This document shows positions 10,696 through 20,009 of a stretch of 64,000 bases of DNA, piece by piece; position 1 is the first letter of the stretch, and every line of letters begins with the position of its first letter. The stretch comes from Campylobacter concisus. GTDB lineage: Bacteria > Campylobacterota > Campylobacteria > Campylobacterales > Campylobacteraceae. Location: contig NZ_PIQS01000001.1 of NCBI RefSeq assembly GCF_003048405.1, forward strand, positions 930,001 to 994,000, written 5' to 3'. The position numbers and the translations under genes are program-made. The notes under the pieces were generated by a model that was not told where the DNA came from, ran no database searches, and was given only the letters and a program-made list of their open reading frames with translations.

Positions 10696-11375
10696 TAGCG
10701 ATACTTGGAGCTATGCAAGAGGAGATAACACCGATCCTTGAAATGGTTGGTGAATATAAAACTGTTCAATATGCAAATAATAAATTTTACTTAGTAAACT
10801 ACAAAGGAAAAGAGCTAGTCATTGCTTATTCAAAGATAGGTAAAGTAAATGCAGCTATAACAGCAACTTTGATGATAGAAAAATTTAAGGCCTCAAAATT
10901 GCTCTTTACCGGCGTAGCTGGCTCACTTGATGAGAGTTTAAAAATAGGCGATATGCTTTATGCTACTAGCTTAGTGCAACATGATCTTGATATTACGGCT
11001 TTTGGCCATCCTTATGGCTATGTGCCAGGCACAAGTATTTTTGTCAAAAGTGATGAAGGGCTAAATGAACTGGCAAAAAAGATAGCTGATAAAAAAGATA
11101 TGAGCTTAAGCGCTGGTATTATTGCGACCGGAGATCAGTTTATCTGCGATAATGAAAAGAAAGCTTGGATTAAAAAGATATTTAATGCGAGCGCTACCGA
11201 GATGGAAGGCGCTAGCGTTGCGTTAGTTTGCGAAACACTTGGCGTGCCATTTTTTATACTAAGAGCTATTAGTGATGGAGCTGGTGATGCAGCAGAGTTT
11301 GACTTTGATAAATTTTTGCAAGATTCAGCAAATGTTAGTGCAAAATTTATACTTGAAATGGTAGAAAGCTTATGA
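10692..11375 (+). CDS. mtnN: 5'-methylthioadenosine/S-adenosylhomocysteine nucleosidase
   Basis: A 227-residue nucleosidase (Pfs). It cleaves adenine from methylthioadenosine and S-adenosylhomocysteine; in Campylobacterota the same enzyme can serve the futalosine menaquinone pathway by acting on 6-amino-6-deoxyfutalosine. Visible motifs are the N-terminal IAILGAMQEEI, the substrate loop ATEMEGASVA, and FFILRAISDGAGD with the catalytic aspartate. ATG overlaps the fabD stop (ATGA), and the 3' end overlaps the next gene by 4 bases. Confidence 0.95.
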   Translation: MIAILGAMQEEITPILEMVGEYKTVQYANNKFYLVNYKGKELVIAYSKIGKVNAAITATLMIEKFKASKLLFTGVAGSLDESLKIGDMLYATSLVQHDLDITAFGHPYGYVPGTSIFVKSDEGLNELAKKIADKKDMSLSAGIIATGDQFICDNEKKAWIKKIFNASATEMEGASVALVCETLGVPFFILRAISDGAGDAAEFDFDKFLQDSANVSAKFILEMVESL

Positions 11376-12130
11376 TAGAGCTTAGTAAAAGGCTTCTTAG
11401 GCAAGTTGGTCAGACAAACGCCAGATACAAGATGATAGAGGGCGGAGATAAGATCTTGCTTGGTCTTAGCGGTGGTAAAGATAGCCTCGCACTAGCTCAC
11501 GTACTAAAGCATATCCAAAACGTTACACCTGAGAAATTTGAGTTTAAAGCAGTAACACTAAGCTACGGCATGGGTGAGGACTACGCTTATCTTACGAAGC
11601 ATTGCAATGAGCACGGAATAGAGCACGAAGTAATAGATAGCTCAATTTTTGAAATTTCAAAAGAGAAAATCCGTAAAAATTCTAGCTTTTGTAGCTTCTT
11701 TTCTCGTATGAGAAGAGGCTATCTTTATACTTACGCTTTAAAGCATGGTTTTAATAAACTTGCGATTGCTCATCATTTAGACGATGCAGCGGAGAGCTTT
11801 TTTATGAACTTTACATATAATGGTGCACTAAGGACGCTTGCTCCAAAATATATTGCAAAAAATGGCATCACGGTTATTAGGCCATTTATCTTCGTTCGCG
11901 AGAGACAGCTTCGCGAAAATGCTATCAAAAATGAATTAAGAGTTATCGGTGATGAAGCATGTCCTGCAATGAGGTTTGACGTGAAGATGCCACATGCTAG
12001 ATATGAAACCAAACAGCTTTTAGCAACCTTAGAAAAAGAAAATCCAAAACTTTTTACTTCGCTAAAAGCAGCATTTGAAAATATCCATACTGATACTTTT
12101 TTTGCTCTCAATAGTAGTAGTGAAGAGTAA
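11372..12130 (+). CDS. TtcA/TilS-like PP-loop ATPase (probable tRNA-modifying enzyme)
   Basis: A 252-residue N-type ATP pyrophosphatase. The PP-loop SGGKDS is at 33-38. The CSFFSRMRRGYLYTYA and AIAHHLDDAAESFFMN segments align with TtcA, the enzyme that thiolates C32 in tRNA. Bacterial TtcA normally holds a 4Fe-4S cluster on three cysteines, two in a CxxC motif before RxRRG and one in a later CxxC. Here the first motif reads CSFF (C107, F110) and the later one CPAM (C197), so one expected ligand is gone. It may be a diverged TtcA or a related PP-loop enzyme. Start ATGA overlaps mtnN. Confidence 0.7.
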   Translation: MIELSKRLLRQVGQTNARYKMIEGGDKILLGLSGGKDSLALAHVLKHIQNVTPEKFEFKAVTLSYGMGEDYAYLTKHCNEHGIEHEVIDSSIFEISKEKIRKNSSFCSFFSRMRRGYLYTYALKHGFNKLAIAHHLDDAAESFFMNFTYNGALRTLAPKYIAKNGITVIRPFIFVRERQLRENAIKNELRVIGDEACPAMRFDVKMPHARYETKQLLATLEKENPKLFTSLKAAFENIHTDTFFALNSSSEE

Positions 12131-12136
12131 AATTTT

Positions 12137-12170
12137 ACTTGCTTCTTGGGACTAATCCCAAGAAGCAAGT
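12137..12170. terminator. Long perfect hairpin between convergent genes
   Basis: A perfect 14-bp inverted repeat (ACTTGCTTCTTGGG and its complement) with a 6-base loop lies 6 bases past the TtcA-like stop. It is positioned as the terminator of the slyD-fabD-mtnN unit and may also stop minus-strand transcription from recO. The flanking T-runs are short, so its efficiency is uncertain. Confidence 0.65.
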
Positions 12171-12360
12171 TATAAATATTTCTATCTTAATTGGCTTTTA
12201 TCAAAATAAATAAAAAATGTATGAATCGATAAAATTTTTGTACTTGTGCATAAATCAAAAGTGTAATATACAATAAATACAAATGCATTTAGTACAAAAA
12301 CTACTGGTTAGAATTTTATAACTTAGAAAATTTAAGCTTAAAAAATAGTCATAATAGAGT

Positions 12361-12975
12361 TTAAAGCCCGTCAAGTAAAATTTTATAAAGGCGGTTTATC
12401 TCATCGTCATTTAGCTCGATCGTGCTTTTTGTATCAAACAAATTTTTGATCTTGCTAGTGTCAAATTCGCTCCTATCAAGGCAGTGCTTATGAGAGGGCA
12501 AAAAGCCACGAGTTAGGCAAAGCTCGTTTTCTATCTCCTCATCGCAGATAAAGCACTCAAGCTCGCTGTGAAGCCTGCCTTCATACTCTAAAATTTTGAC
12601 GTAGCTTTCGATGATAAGGCGTTTTGGATTTTGCAGCTGCATCTGTTTGGCGCAGCGATCAAGCTCGTTAAAATAAATTTCATCAAGCTGCTCGACCTCT
12701 TTTAGATGATCATAAAGTAGGCGCATGAACTGCTGCCAAATGATAAGTTTATCACGCTCTAACAGCCATTTAAATCCAAGATGAAGTATGCTTCTAAGCT
12801 TTGGTAGAAATTTTGCCTCTTGCTCTAGCTCAAAGTCGATCTTGTAGCCAGTCATGATGTTTGAGTGGCGAGCGCCAAAAAATCTATACGACTTTACAAG
12901 CAAATTTGGCGTTAGCACAAAGACTAAAAGGTCCTCATCTCTGACCTTTTGCACGCGCAGGATATAGCCTTGCAT
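12361..12975 (-). CDS. recO: DNA repair protein RecO
   Basis: A 204-residue RecO of the short Campylobacterota type. RecO helps load RecA on SSB-coated single strands. The N-terminal OB-like part (MQGYILRVQKVRDEDLLVFVLTP) and the central helical region are recognisable. A possible zinc cluster is seen as CFICDEEIENELC (about 147-159) plus a later HKHC. It starts at a minus-strand ATG one base beyond the dusB stop, so it is the last gene of that operon. Divergence of the family keeps this below certainty. Confidence 0.85.
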   Translation of the reverse strand: MQGYILRVQKVRDEDLLVFVLTPNLLVKSYRFFGARHSNIMTGYKIDFELEQEAKFLPKLRSILHLGFKWLLERDKLIIWQQFMRLLYDHLKEVEQLDEIYFNELDRCAKQMQLQNPKRLIIESYVKILEYEGRLHSELECFICDEEIENELCLTRGFLPSHKHCLDRSEFDTSKIKNLFDTKSTIELNDDEINRLYKILLDGL

Positions 12976-13899
12976 CTAGGCAAAAAACTCCCTTATACAC
13001 TCTCTCATCGCTGTCACGTCTTTGATGAAATTTATATCGTTTCTAAAGGTTGTTGCGCCGTCGATGCCCTTGCTGTATTGATGCAAGTGCTTTCTAAATA
13101 TGCAAAGTCCGTGCTCGCCGTAGTGCTCGATCATCGCGTCAAAGTGAGCCAGTATGATCTCTTGCTTTAGTGCCTTATCCACGCTAGTTTTGGTCTTTAT
13201 CTCGTGAAATATCCAAGGATTGCCAATGCTTGCTCTACCGATCATTAGGGCGTCGCATTTTGTGAAATTTAAAATTTCATCTGCATTTTGTGCGTTTATA
13301 TCGCCATTTGCGACGACTGGGATTTTTACGCTTGCCTTTACTCTAGCAATCGCTTCGTAATCAACCTTTGCACTATATCCGCCAGCTCTTGTGCGTCCAT
13401 GTACTGCGATGTAGTCTGCGCCGGCTTCTTCGCAGGCCTTTGCGATTTTTTCTTCATTTTTATCGTTAAAGCCAAGTCTAAATTTAACGCTTAGGCTCTC
13501 TTTGTTTGAGACGCTTTTTATGGCTGAGATTATATTTTGAAGTTTGTCAAGATCGTTTAACAAAGCCGATCCCGCACCTTGTCTAACGACCTTTGGCACA
13601 GGGCAGCCGCAGTTTAGATCCAGCCCATAAATTCCATCAAATTTATTGATTATCTGCACGGCTTTTTTTATATTTTCTATATCGCTACCAGCTATTTGAA
13701 CGACGTAGGGCTCTTCGTTTGGGGATTTTTTAAGCATTTCAAGCGTTTTGTCACTGCTCTCATAGACCAAGGCATTTGCGCTGATCATTTCGCTAACAGT
13801 GACATCGCAGCCAAATTTCTTAACTACGCTTCTTAGTGGCAAGTCAGAAAAGCCAGCAAGAGGCGCTAAGAAAAGTGGCTTTTTACTAAAGTCTATCAT
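12976..13899 (-). CDS. dusB: tRNA-dihydrouridine synthase
   Basis: A 307-residue TIM-barrel flavoenzyme that reduces uridines in tRNA using FMN. The N-terminus LAPLAGFSDLPLR is the FMN-binding strand. DLNCGCPVPKV (94-104) holds the catalytic cysteine at 99, and AVHGRTRAGGYSAKVDY and VVANGDINA are further family marks. The 5' end overlaps the 3' end of the upstream membrane-protein gene by 4 bases. Whether the target sites match DusB proper is not shown by sequence; the symbol follows overall resemblance. Confidence 0.93.
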   Translation of the reverse strand: MIDFSKKPLFLAPLAGFSDLPLRSVVKKFGCDVTVSEMISANALVYESSDKTLEMLKKSPNEEPYVVQIAGSDIENIKKAVQIINKFDGIYGLDLNCGCPVPKVVRQGAGSALLNDLDKLQNIISAIKSVSNKESLSVKFRLGFNDKNEEKIAKACEEAGADYIAVHGRTRAGGYSAKVDYEAIARVKASVKIPVVANGDINAQNADEILNFTKCDALMIGRASIGNPWIFHEIKTKTSVDKALKQEIILAHFDAMIEHYGEHGLCIFRKHLHQYSKGIDGATTFRNDINFIKDVTAMRECIREFFA

Positions 13900-14894
13900 T
13901 TAAAAAATAATGAGCTAGGTACCATTTTGCCGTTATCTCGTAAAAACAGCAAGACCTTTATCTCTTTAAACTCATCTGGGTCGCTACCTTCGATAGCCTC
14001 TCTTACTTTATCAAGCATCTGAAGCTCAAATAGCGCATATACGTAAGCCTCATCAGCGTCAGCGTGGATGCTTTTTAGCTTCTCAAATATGCCGATAAAT
14101 GCATCTGGTTTTAGCTTATTTTTAAGCATTATGGCTGCTTTGTCGTATTGAGTTTTTGTCACTTTTACGTTGTTTAAAAGATCAAAAATTTCATCACTGC
14201 TTAGATCGATCTCGTCATTTACAAATCGGGTAATAATAAGCATTATATCTTCACTTGCTAGCTCAAAATTTAATCTTTTGATTTCGCTAAAAGAAGCTAC
14301 TTTTATGAGTTTATCAAATGCAGCTTTTTTAAGGCTCTCGTTTTGATCTTGATTTTTAAGTATGTCAAGATAATAAGTAGGTAGTTGCTCGATTTTATTT
14401 AGCTCATTTAGGATATTCAACTTGCTATCTTTTGCTAGTCTAAATTTCTTTAGATCGACGATCTCTTTATTTTTTATACTTTTTATAGTTTGTAAGATAT
14501 TGTTTATCTCGGCATCATCTACACCGACATCTTTAAGCTCGCCTACTGGTGAGATAGAACGAGTAAGCTGTGAGGCGATCTTGTAAGTGTCGGTTTTGAA
14601 GTCTTTGTTGCTCTCAAAGCCAAGAAGCGTCTCTTTGGCTAAGTCTTTATAAAGCTGGCTATCTTTTTTGATCCATTTTTTATATCTATAAAAAGCATAT
14701 CCATGATAAGCGATATGAAGTAGGGCAAGAAGTGCTAAAACAGCTACTGGAAGAGCGACCCAAATAGCAATTGGCAAAGTTATAGTTTGGCCTAAAAGCT
14801 CAAATGTGTAATCAGAACTATTAAGAGAATAAGTAAGCCCTGCAACAACTACTATGTAGATTATGCAGTAGACGAGAAATTTTCTAGTTTTCAT
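13896..14894 (-). CDS. Two-helix membrane protein of unknown function
   Basis: A 332-residue protein that I cannot assign to a family. Two N-terminal hydrophobic helices are clear (about 5-23 and 42-66), separated by a short loop. They are followed by about 260 mostly helical, charged, soluble residues with many Leu/Ile/Lys and no catalytic motif. A helical-repeat scaffold is possible but unproven. It lies between dksA and dusB with a 4-base overlap to dusB, so it is co-transcribed with them. Confidence 0.8.
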   Translation of the reverse strand: MKTRKFLVYCIIYIVVVAGLTYSLNSSDYTFELLGQTITLPIAIWVALPVAVLALLALLHIAYHGYAFYRYKKWIKKDSQLYKDLAKETLLGFESNKDFKTDTYKIASQLTRSISPVGELKDVGVDDAEINNILQTIKSIKNKEIVDLKKFRLAKDSKLNILNELNKIEQLPTYYLDILKNQDQNESLKKAAFDKLIKVASFSEIKRLNFELASEDIMLIITRFVNDEIDLSSDEIFDLLNNVKVTKTQYDKAAIMLKNKLKPDAFIGIFEKLKSIHADADEAYVYALFELQMLDKVREAIEGSDPDEFKEIKVLLFLRDNGKMVPSSLFFK

Positions 14895-14903
14895 GTTTTC
14901 TCC

Positions 14904-15260
14904 TTAGTTTTTTGCTGTTTTTTCGATTATTTCACGGCAAGTTATGCAGTATTTTGCATGTGGTTTTACCTTTAGTCGCGGTATACTGATCTCCTCTTCA
15001 CACATATCACAAATTCCATAAGTTTTGTTTGCTATCTTCTCTAGTGCTTCATCTATTTCTGATAGCTCCGCTCTTTGTTGCGTCGAGATGGAATGCTCTA
15101 TTAGCTGGTCTGTATTTACCGAGGCTATATCAAACTCATCGCTTACACCACTATCTCTTAAGCCATTTACTTCAACAGATGAATCATAGATATTTTTTTT
15201 GATCTGTAATTTTCTTTCTTCAAGTAATTTTTTAAAAAAATTTAGCTCAGTTTGTGTCAT
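14904..15260 (-). CDS. dksA: DksA/TraR family zinc-finger regulator
   Basis: A 118-residue protein with an N-terminal coiled-coil (about 1-75) and a C-terminal zinc finger: CDMCEEEISIPRLKVKPHAKYCITC gives CxxC at about 87-90 and again near 108-111. DksA-type proteins enter the RNA polymerase secondary channel and work with ppGpp in the stringent response, repressing rRNA promoters. Start and spacing (10 bases from rlmH) fit the operon. It is shorter than E. coli DksA, as usual in Campylobacter. Confidence 0.9.
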   Translation of the reverse strand: MTQTELNFFKKLLEERKLQIKKNIYDSSVEVNGLRDSGVSDEFDIASVNTDQLIEHSISTQQRAELSEIDEALEKIANKTYGICDMCEEEISIPRLKVKPHAKYCITCREIIEKTAKN

Positions 15261-15270
15261 TTATATTCCT

Positions 15271-15726
15271 TTATTTGTGATATGGGTGGTTTGCATTTAT
15301 GCAAAGTGCTCTAAAAATTTGCTCAAAAAGTACAAGCTTGGCAACCTTATGTGCCATCGTCATCTTGCTTAAGCTTACAATTTTTTGCGCTTTATTCTTT
15401 AAATTTTGGCTAAGGCCATAAGCTCCACCTATGAAAAAGTTAATTTGTGAATTTGAGTTTAAAATTTGTGCGAATTCTTGGCTGTCAAGTTGCAAGCCAT
15501 TTTCATCAAGCATTACGCAAAAGCCTTTTAAATTTGGCTCATAAATTTCATCATAAGCTCTTAATGCTTCGCTTTTTCCAGTACTTTGAGCTTTTGCTAT
15601 TTTTTCATTGAAAAAGACTTTATCGTTTATCTTGGCAAATTTTGCACTCATTTTTATATATTCTTGTATCTCGTTTTCAAAGTTGTCACGTGATGATTTT
15701 TGAATGCTAAAAACTGAAATTTCCAA
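15271..15726 (-). CDS. rlmH: 23S rRNA (pseudouridine1915-N3)-methyltransferase
   Basis: A 151-residue SPOUT methyltransferase. [12 protein letters not shown] is the SAM-binding knot region with the GG-x-GLS pattern, and [25 protein letters not shown] followed by the terminal HPYHK is the RlmH signature. The enzyme methylates pseudouridine 1915 in helix 69 of 23S rRNA as a dimer on the 70S ribosome. It lies 2 bases after the accD stop. Confidence 0.94.
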   Translation of the reverse strand: MEISVFSIQKSSRDNFENEIQEYIKMSAKFAKINDKVFFNEKIAKAQSTGKSEALRAYDEIYEPNLKGFCVMLDENGLQLDSQEFAQILNSNSQINFFIGGAYGLSQNLKNKAQKIVSLSKMTMAHKVAKLVLFEQIFRALCINANHPYHK

Positions 15727-15728
15727 AT

Positions 15729-16643
15729 TTAGCCTTTGGTTTTTAGCTTTAGTTCAAAGTTGTTTCCACTCTCATCTTGGTTATCTTTTTGATGTATTGT
15801 CTTATTATTTGTGAGAAATTTAACCATATCGCTTATATATTTTTTATGTTCGCTTCTTGGCACAATAGCATCGATTAGGCCATGCTCTAACAAAAACTCA
15901 GCTCTTTGAAATCCCTCTGGAAGGTCAGCACCAATGGTTTGTTTGATGACCCTTTGACCAGCAAAGCCTATTAAAGCGCCAGGTTCAGCGATTATTAGAT
16001 CTCCAAGCCAAGCAAAAGAGGCACTAACGCCACCCATTGTCGGATCAGTAAGTATTGAGATATAAGGTAATTTTGCTTCATCAAGTAGTTTTAAAGCAGC
16101 TGATGTCTTTGACATTTGCATCAAAGAAAATGTACTCTCTTGCATTCTAGCTCCGCCTGAAGCACTCACTATGACTAAAGCTTGGCGTTTTTCTATCGCT
16201 CGTTTTATCGCTCTTACGATCTTTTCACCCTCAACTGAAGCTAGCGAACCGCCCATGAAGCCAAAGTCAAAAACAACCAGCTGAATCTCTTGTCCGTCGC
16301 ATTTGCCTTCGCCACATATCACTGAGCTTGTGCGTCCTGTTTTTTCTTTATTTTCTGTGATTCTTTTTTTGTATGATTTTTTATCGACAAAATTTAATGG
16401 ATCTACCGGCTTTAAATTCGCGTCAAATTCTACAAAGCTATCTTCATCACAGATCAAATTTATACGATCAGTAGCTTTTAATCTCATATGATAGCCGCAT
16501 TTTGGGCATACATTAAAACAAGCTTCAACTTCTTTGTAGTACATCAGTGAGTGACAATTATCGCATTTTACCCAGTGTGTAGGTGCTTCTTCTGGACGAG
16601 GTTGAGCTTTTCTTATCTTTGAAAAAATATCTGAGAAATTCAT
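15729..16643 (-). CDS. accD: Acetyl-CoA carboxylase carboxyltransferase beta subunit
   Basis: A 304-residue subunit that with AccA moves the carboxyl group from biotin to acetyl-CoA to form malonyl-CoA. The N-terminal zinc ribbon has CDNC and CPKC about 16 residues apart. The crotonase-like core has [10 protein letters not shown] and the glycine-rich [12 protein letters not shown] chose ATG at 16643 (MNFSDIFSK); an in-frame GTG four codons upstream (16655) is possible but has a poorer ribosome site. A TATAAT box sits upstream at 16675-16680. Confidence 0.95.
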   Translation of the reverse strand: MNFSDIFSKIRKAQPRPEEAPTHWVKCDNCHSLMYYKEVEACFNVCPKCGYHMRLKATDRINLICDEDSFVEFDANLKPVDPLNFVDKKSYKKRITENKEKTGRTSSVICGEGKCDGQEIQLVVFDFGFMGGSLASVEGEKIVRAIKRAIEKRQALVIVSASGGARMQESTFSLMQMSKTSAALKLLDEAKLPYISILTDPTMGGVSASFAWLGDLIIAEPGALIGFAGQRVIKQTIGADLPEGFQRAEFLLEHGLIDAIVPRSEHKKYISDMVKFLTNNKTIHQKDNQDESGNNFELKLKTKG

Positions 16644-16674
16644 ATTTTTACCCACTTATATTAAAAATTGTGGG

Positions 16675-16680
16675 ATTATA
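16675..16680 (-). promoter_or_regulatory. -10 box for the accD-rlmH-dksA-dusB-recO operon
   Basis: Read on the minus strand this is TATAAT, preceded by TTAGA, 31 bases before the accD ATG. The following minus-strand genes are spaced by less than 15 bases or overlap, so this promoter may drive the run down to recO. Confidence 0.55.
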
Positions 16681-16736
16681 TCTAATGTTTGCCTTGCTTT
16701 TTCTTATATGACTTAAAGTTTGTTTATTTGTAGAGG

Positions 16737-16764
16737 TTTAAAGGGGCAAGTTAGCCCCTTTAAA
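16737..16764 (-). terminator. Hairpin after bamA
   Basis: An 11-bp perfect stem (TTTAAAGGGGC and complement) with a 6-base loop lies 8 bases past the bamA stop codon on the minus strand. The stem ends in TTTAAA rather than a long U-run. It separates bamA transcription from the accD promoter just downstream. Confidence 0.65.
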
Positions 16765-16772
16765 GTATCTTA

Positions 16773-19028
16773 TTAGAAGCGTCTTCCGATAGTAAATTCA
16801 AATGTATTTGTATCGTCGCCCTCTTTAGGTTTAAGAGCTTTTGCAAAGATTAGTTGAAGTGGCCCAATAGGAGTTATCCACTCGATACCAGTACCAACTG
16901 ACGATCTTTTTATCTCATTTAGACTATTTTCACCGATCATACCATAGTCGTAAAATACAACGCCACGCATTTTGACACGATCTATTATAGGGAAGCTTAT
17001 TTCAGCTGAATTATTAAATGAAGTTTCGCCGCCGTATTCGTAGTAGTCGCCATTATATTTTACCTTTGGAGATACAGTTCTGCTCTCGTAACCACGTAAG
17101 CTTCTTATGCCACCAAGGTAAAGTCTTTCGTTAATCGGAGTATATCCTCTTTCCCAAATTTTGCCAAAGCTTGCTTTATATCTTAAGATAAGATCGTAGT
17201 CGATGTATTCTCTAAGACCTAGATAGTAGTTAAAATTTGTGCGATTTTTGATAAAGTCTATATCGCCACCAAGTCCAGCTATCTCAAATGATGTGCCAGC
17301 TATGATGCCACGTCTTGGCAAGTAATAATCATCAGTGCTATTATATGTTAAAGCTGGAGTTATAGCGCTTTTTATAGCTTTACCTTCTCTATAAATTTCT
17401 TTTTTAGTTTTTGTGTTGATATCTCTTAGTTCATCATCTTTTAAAGTAATTTTGCTTTGCTCAATATTGTAAGTAAGCGATGCGCTTAAATTTCTAGTTA
17501 GTTTTCTACCTAATGTTGTGCTAAAGCCATAGCTTCTCTCTTTATATGTTCTCCAGTCATAGTCATTTGCGTAAAGTGTTCCGCCAAGGCTATACTCTGA
17601 GTCAAAAATTCTTGGATTTGTAAGACTTATCTGACCTGAAAGCTCTCTGTCGCTCTTATCTACGCTTACTTGTCCTTGAAGACCAGAGCCAAAGATATTT
17701 GTGTCAGAAAGTGCTGCGTTTAGTAGTAGTCCGTCACTGCTACCGTATCCGATACCACCGCTTATTGAGCCAGTTGAGGCTTCTTTTACTTTTACTTTTA
17801 GATCAACTGTATTTTTATCAACCGGATCTTCTTCTATCTCAACATCATCAAAGTAGCTTGTTCTTTTTAGTGCGTCTTTTGAGTCTTGAAGGTCAGTTCT
17901 ACTATATAAATTTCCTTCAGTTAGATAAAGTTCGCGTCTTACAACGCGGTCAACAGTCCTATCGTTTCCTGAAATTTGAACATTTCTTATATATACTTTT
18001 TCACCAGGATCGACTTCGTAGTCAATATCGACAGTTTTATTTTCATCAAATTTATCAGTCTTTGGATAGACTTTTACAAATGCATAACCTTTATCAGCAA
18101 CCATATCATCGAGCTTTTTCATATCTTGGCGAAGTCTTGCTGAGTTCATCGTATCACCGGCCTCAAGCCTAAAGTCATCTATAATCTTTTTAGTATCAAG
18201 CTCTAGCTCCTCAGGTGCTGTAATGCTTACATTTGAAACCTTATAAGGCTCACCCTCATGAACATAATAAGTAAGATCGGCTGTGTAATTATCAAACGAT
18301 GAATTTAAATAAGGTGACGAAATAGTCGCGTCTAAATAGCCTTTTTGGAAATATTTGTCTTGTATTCTTGCTGGATCATTTTCAAGCTCAAAAAGTTTAA
18401 CTTTACCGTCATTTCTACCCCAAAGCCAACCCATAAATTCTCTACTTTTATTTGCAACTACTGGCTCAATGTCGTCATAATCAAACTCTTTTGCACCGAC
18501 TAAATTTACATTTTTGATTATCATATTTTCGCCACGGTTTATGTTAAGTGTTATAAAAAGTGAGCTGTCGTTATCTGCAACTGGTTGTTTTTCTACGTCT
18601 ACAACGGTATCAAAATAACCCTTTGACTCATAATACTGACGAATTCTCTCTTTAGTTTTTTCTATTGTAAGCTCATCATACATATTGCCTGGTTTGATGT
18701 TGATTAGTGACTCGATCGCAGTTTTATCATTTGTTACGACGCCTTTTAGATCGACTCTCGCAACACTTGGCTTCTCTTTTACAGCTACTAAAAGATTGCC
18801 ATTGCCTGTATCTTCTATGTAGATATCGTCGAAATAATTTTGTTTGTATAAATTTGTGATCGCCTTATCGCTAAGCTTTGGAGTCAAATCCTGACCGACT
18901 TTTAGGCCCATTATTTGGCTTGCTACTTCAGGCGAAAGGTGAATTAGGCCTTTAAAATTTATTGACTGGATTGTTTGTGCGCTTAGGCCACTGAAAGCTA
19001 ATGCTAATAAAAATAATTTCTTTTTCAT
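16773..19028 (-). CDS. bamA: Outer membrane protein assembly factor BamA
   Basis: A 751-residue Omp85 protein that inserts beta-barrel proteins into the outer membrane. It has a signal peptide (MKKKLFLLALAFSGLSA), five POTRA domains over about 20-420 (for example IQSINFKGLIHLS at the start of POTRA1 and VYIRNVQISGNDRTVDRVVRREL at the start of POTRA5), and a C-terminal barrel. The barrel contains the conserved LYLGGIRSLRGYE loop (VRGF/Y-type motif) and ends in FEFTIGRRF, a C-terminal Phe beta-signal. It is transcribed divergently from tyrA. Confidence 0.97.
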   Translation of the reverse strand: MKKKLFLLALAFSGLSAQTIQSINFKGLIHLSPEVASQIMGLKVGQDLTPKLSDKAITNLYKQNYFDDIYIEDTGNGNLLVAVKEKPSVARVDLKGVVTNDKTAIESLINIKPGNMYDELTIEKTKERIRQYYESKGYFDTVVDVEKQPVADNDSSLFITLNINRGENMIIKNVNLVGAKEFDYDDIEPVVANKSREFMGWLWGRNDGKVKLFELENDPARIQDKYFQKGYLDATISSPYLNSSFDNYTADLTYYVHEGEPYKVSNVSITAPEELELDTKKIIDDFRLEAGDTMNSARLRQDMKKLDDMVADKGYAFVKVYPKTDKFDENKTVDIDYEVDPGEKVYIRNVQISGNDRTVDRVVRRELYLTEGNLYSRTDLQDSKDALKRTSYFDDVEIEEDPVDKNTVDLKVKVKEASTGSISGGIGYGSSDGLLLNAALSDTNIFGSGLQGQVSVDKSDRELSGQISLTNPRIFDSEYSLGGTLYANDYDWRTYKERSYGFSTTLGRKLTRNLSASLTYNIEQSKITLKDDELRDINTKTKKEIYREGKAIKSAITPALTYNSTDDYYLPRRGIIAGTSFEIAGLGGDIDFIKNRTNFNYYLGLREYIDYDLILRYKASFGKIWERGYTPINERLYLGGIRSLRGYESRTVSPKVKYNGDYYEYGGETSFNNSAEISFPIIDRVKMRGVVFYDYGMIGENSLNEIKRSSVGTGIEWITPIGPLQLIFAKALKPKEGDDTNTFEFTIGRRF

Positions 19029-19060
19029 TAAATTTAACCTAGAGTTTTAGTATAAGTGCG

Positions 19061-19066
19061 TATAAT
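19061..19066 (+). promoter_or_regulatory. -10 box upstream of tyrA
   Basis: TATAAT lies 51 bases upstream of the tyrA ATG in the AT-rich spacer shared with divergent bamA. No clear -35 box is seen. Confidence 0.5.
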
Positions 19067-19117
19067 ATCATATTTTATTTTTAATAAATTTAAATTTTAT
19101 AATTTTGAAGGTTTTTT

Positions 19118-19948
19118 ATGAAAATAGGTATCATCGGACTTGGTCTTATGGGCGGCTCACTTGGGTTAGCATTAAAAGATGAAAAATTAATTTCTTGTGT
19201 TAGCGGATATGACAAAGATGAAAATCATAGCAAAAAGGCCTTAGAGCTTGGCTTGGTGCATGAAATTTTAAGTATAGATGAGATGAAAAAGAAGTGTGAC
19301 ATCATCTTTTTGGCTGTACCAGTCGAGGCTATCGTGAGCATCGTGCAAAATTTAACTGATATCAGCGAAGATACAACTATCATTGATTTTGGCTCAACTA
19401 AACAAAAGATCATCGAGGCAGTACCAGAAAAAATTCGTAAAAATTTCATTCCAGCTCATCCAATGGCAGGTACTGAGTATTCTGGTCCAGAGGCTGCTTT
19501 CAAATCACTTTACACAGGAGCAACTGTTATCGTTTGTGACTTTGCTGAGAGCGCAGAAAAACATGTAAAAAGAAGCGTTGAGCTATTTTCTTGCCTTGGC
19601 ATGAAGATTATTTTTATGAGTGCGAAAGAACATGATCATCACGTGGGTCTTATTTCGCATTTGCCTCATGCGATTGCATTTTCTCTTGCGAGTGGGATTT
19701 TAAAAGAAGAGGATAAAAGGCATATTGTGGCACTAGGTGGACCTACATTTAAGGGCATGATACGTGTTGCAAAGAGCTCGCCTTTTATGTGGAGCGATAT
19801 CTTTAAGCAAAATAAAAATAATGTTGTTGAAGCCATAAATATGTTTGAAAAAGAGCTAAATTTGTGCAAAGATCTCATCAAAGATGAACACTGGGATGAA
19901 CTTTTTGCCTGGATGAGCGATGCTAGAGCTGTAAGAGAAATTTTGTAA
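19118..19948 (+). CDS. tyrA: Prephenate dehydrogenase
   Basis: A 276-residue monofunctional TyrA for tyrosine synthesis, converting prephenate to 4-hydroxyphenylpyruvate with NAD(P). The Rossmann motif GLGLMGGSLG is at 7-16, FIPAHPMAGTEYSG holds the substrate-binding histidine, and HDHHVGLISHLPHA is the conserved dehydrogenase stretch. No fused chorismate mutase domain is present. ATG follows TTGAAGG. Confidence 0.95.
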   Translation: MKIGIIGLGLMGGSLGLALKDEKLISCVSGYDKDENHSKKALELGLVHEILSIDEMKKKCDIIFLAVPVEAIVSIVQNLTDISEDTTIIDFGSTKQKIIEAVPEKIRKNFIPAHPMAGTEYSGPEAAFKSLYTGATVIVCDFAESAEKHVKRSVELFSCLGMKIIFMSAKEHDHHVGLISHLPHAIAFSLASGILKEEDKRHIVALGGPTFKGMIRVAKSSPFMWSDIFKQNKNNVVEAINMFEKELNLCKDLIKDEHWDELFAWMSDARAVREIL

Positions 19949-20009
19949 TTAACTAAAAATTTATTGATTAAATGTAAAATTTCGCAAATAAAATTTAAGG
20001 TAAAAATAT

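Noticed and set aside
17699..18172. A plus-strand reading frame of 157 codons inside bamA
   Set aside because: It lies entirely opposite bamA, and its Leu/Gln/Tyr/Arg-rich translation is typical of a shadow frame.
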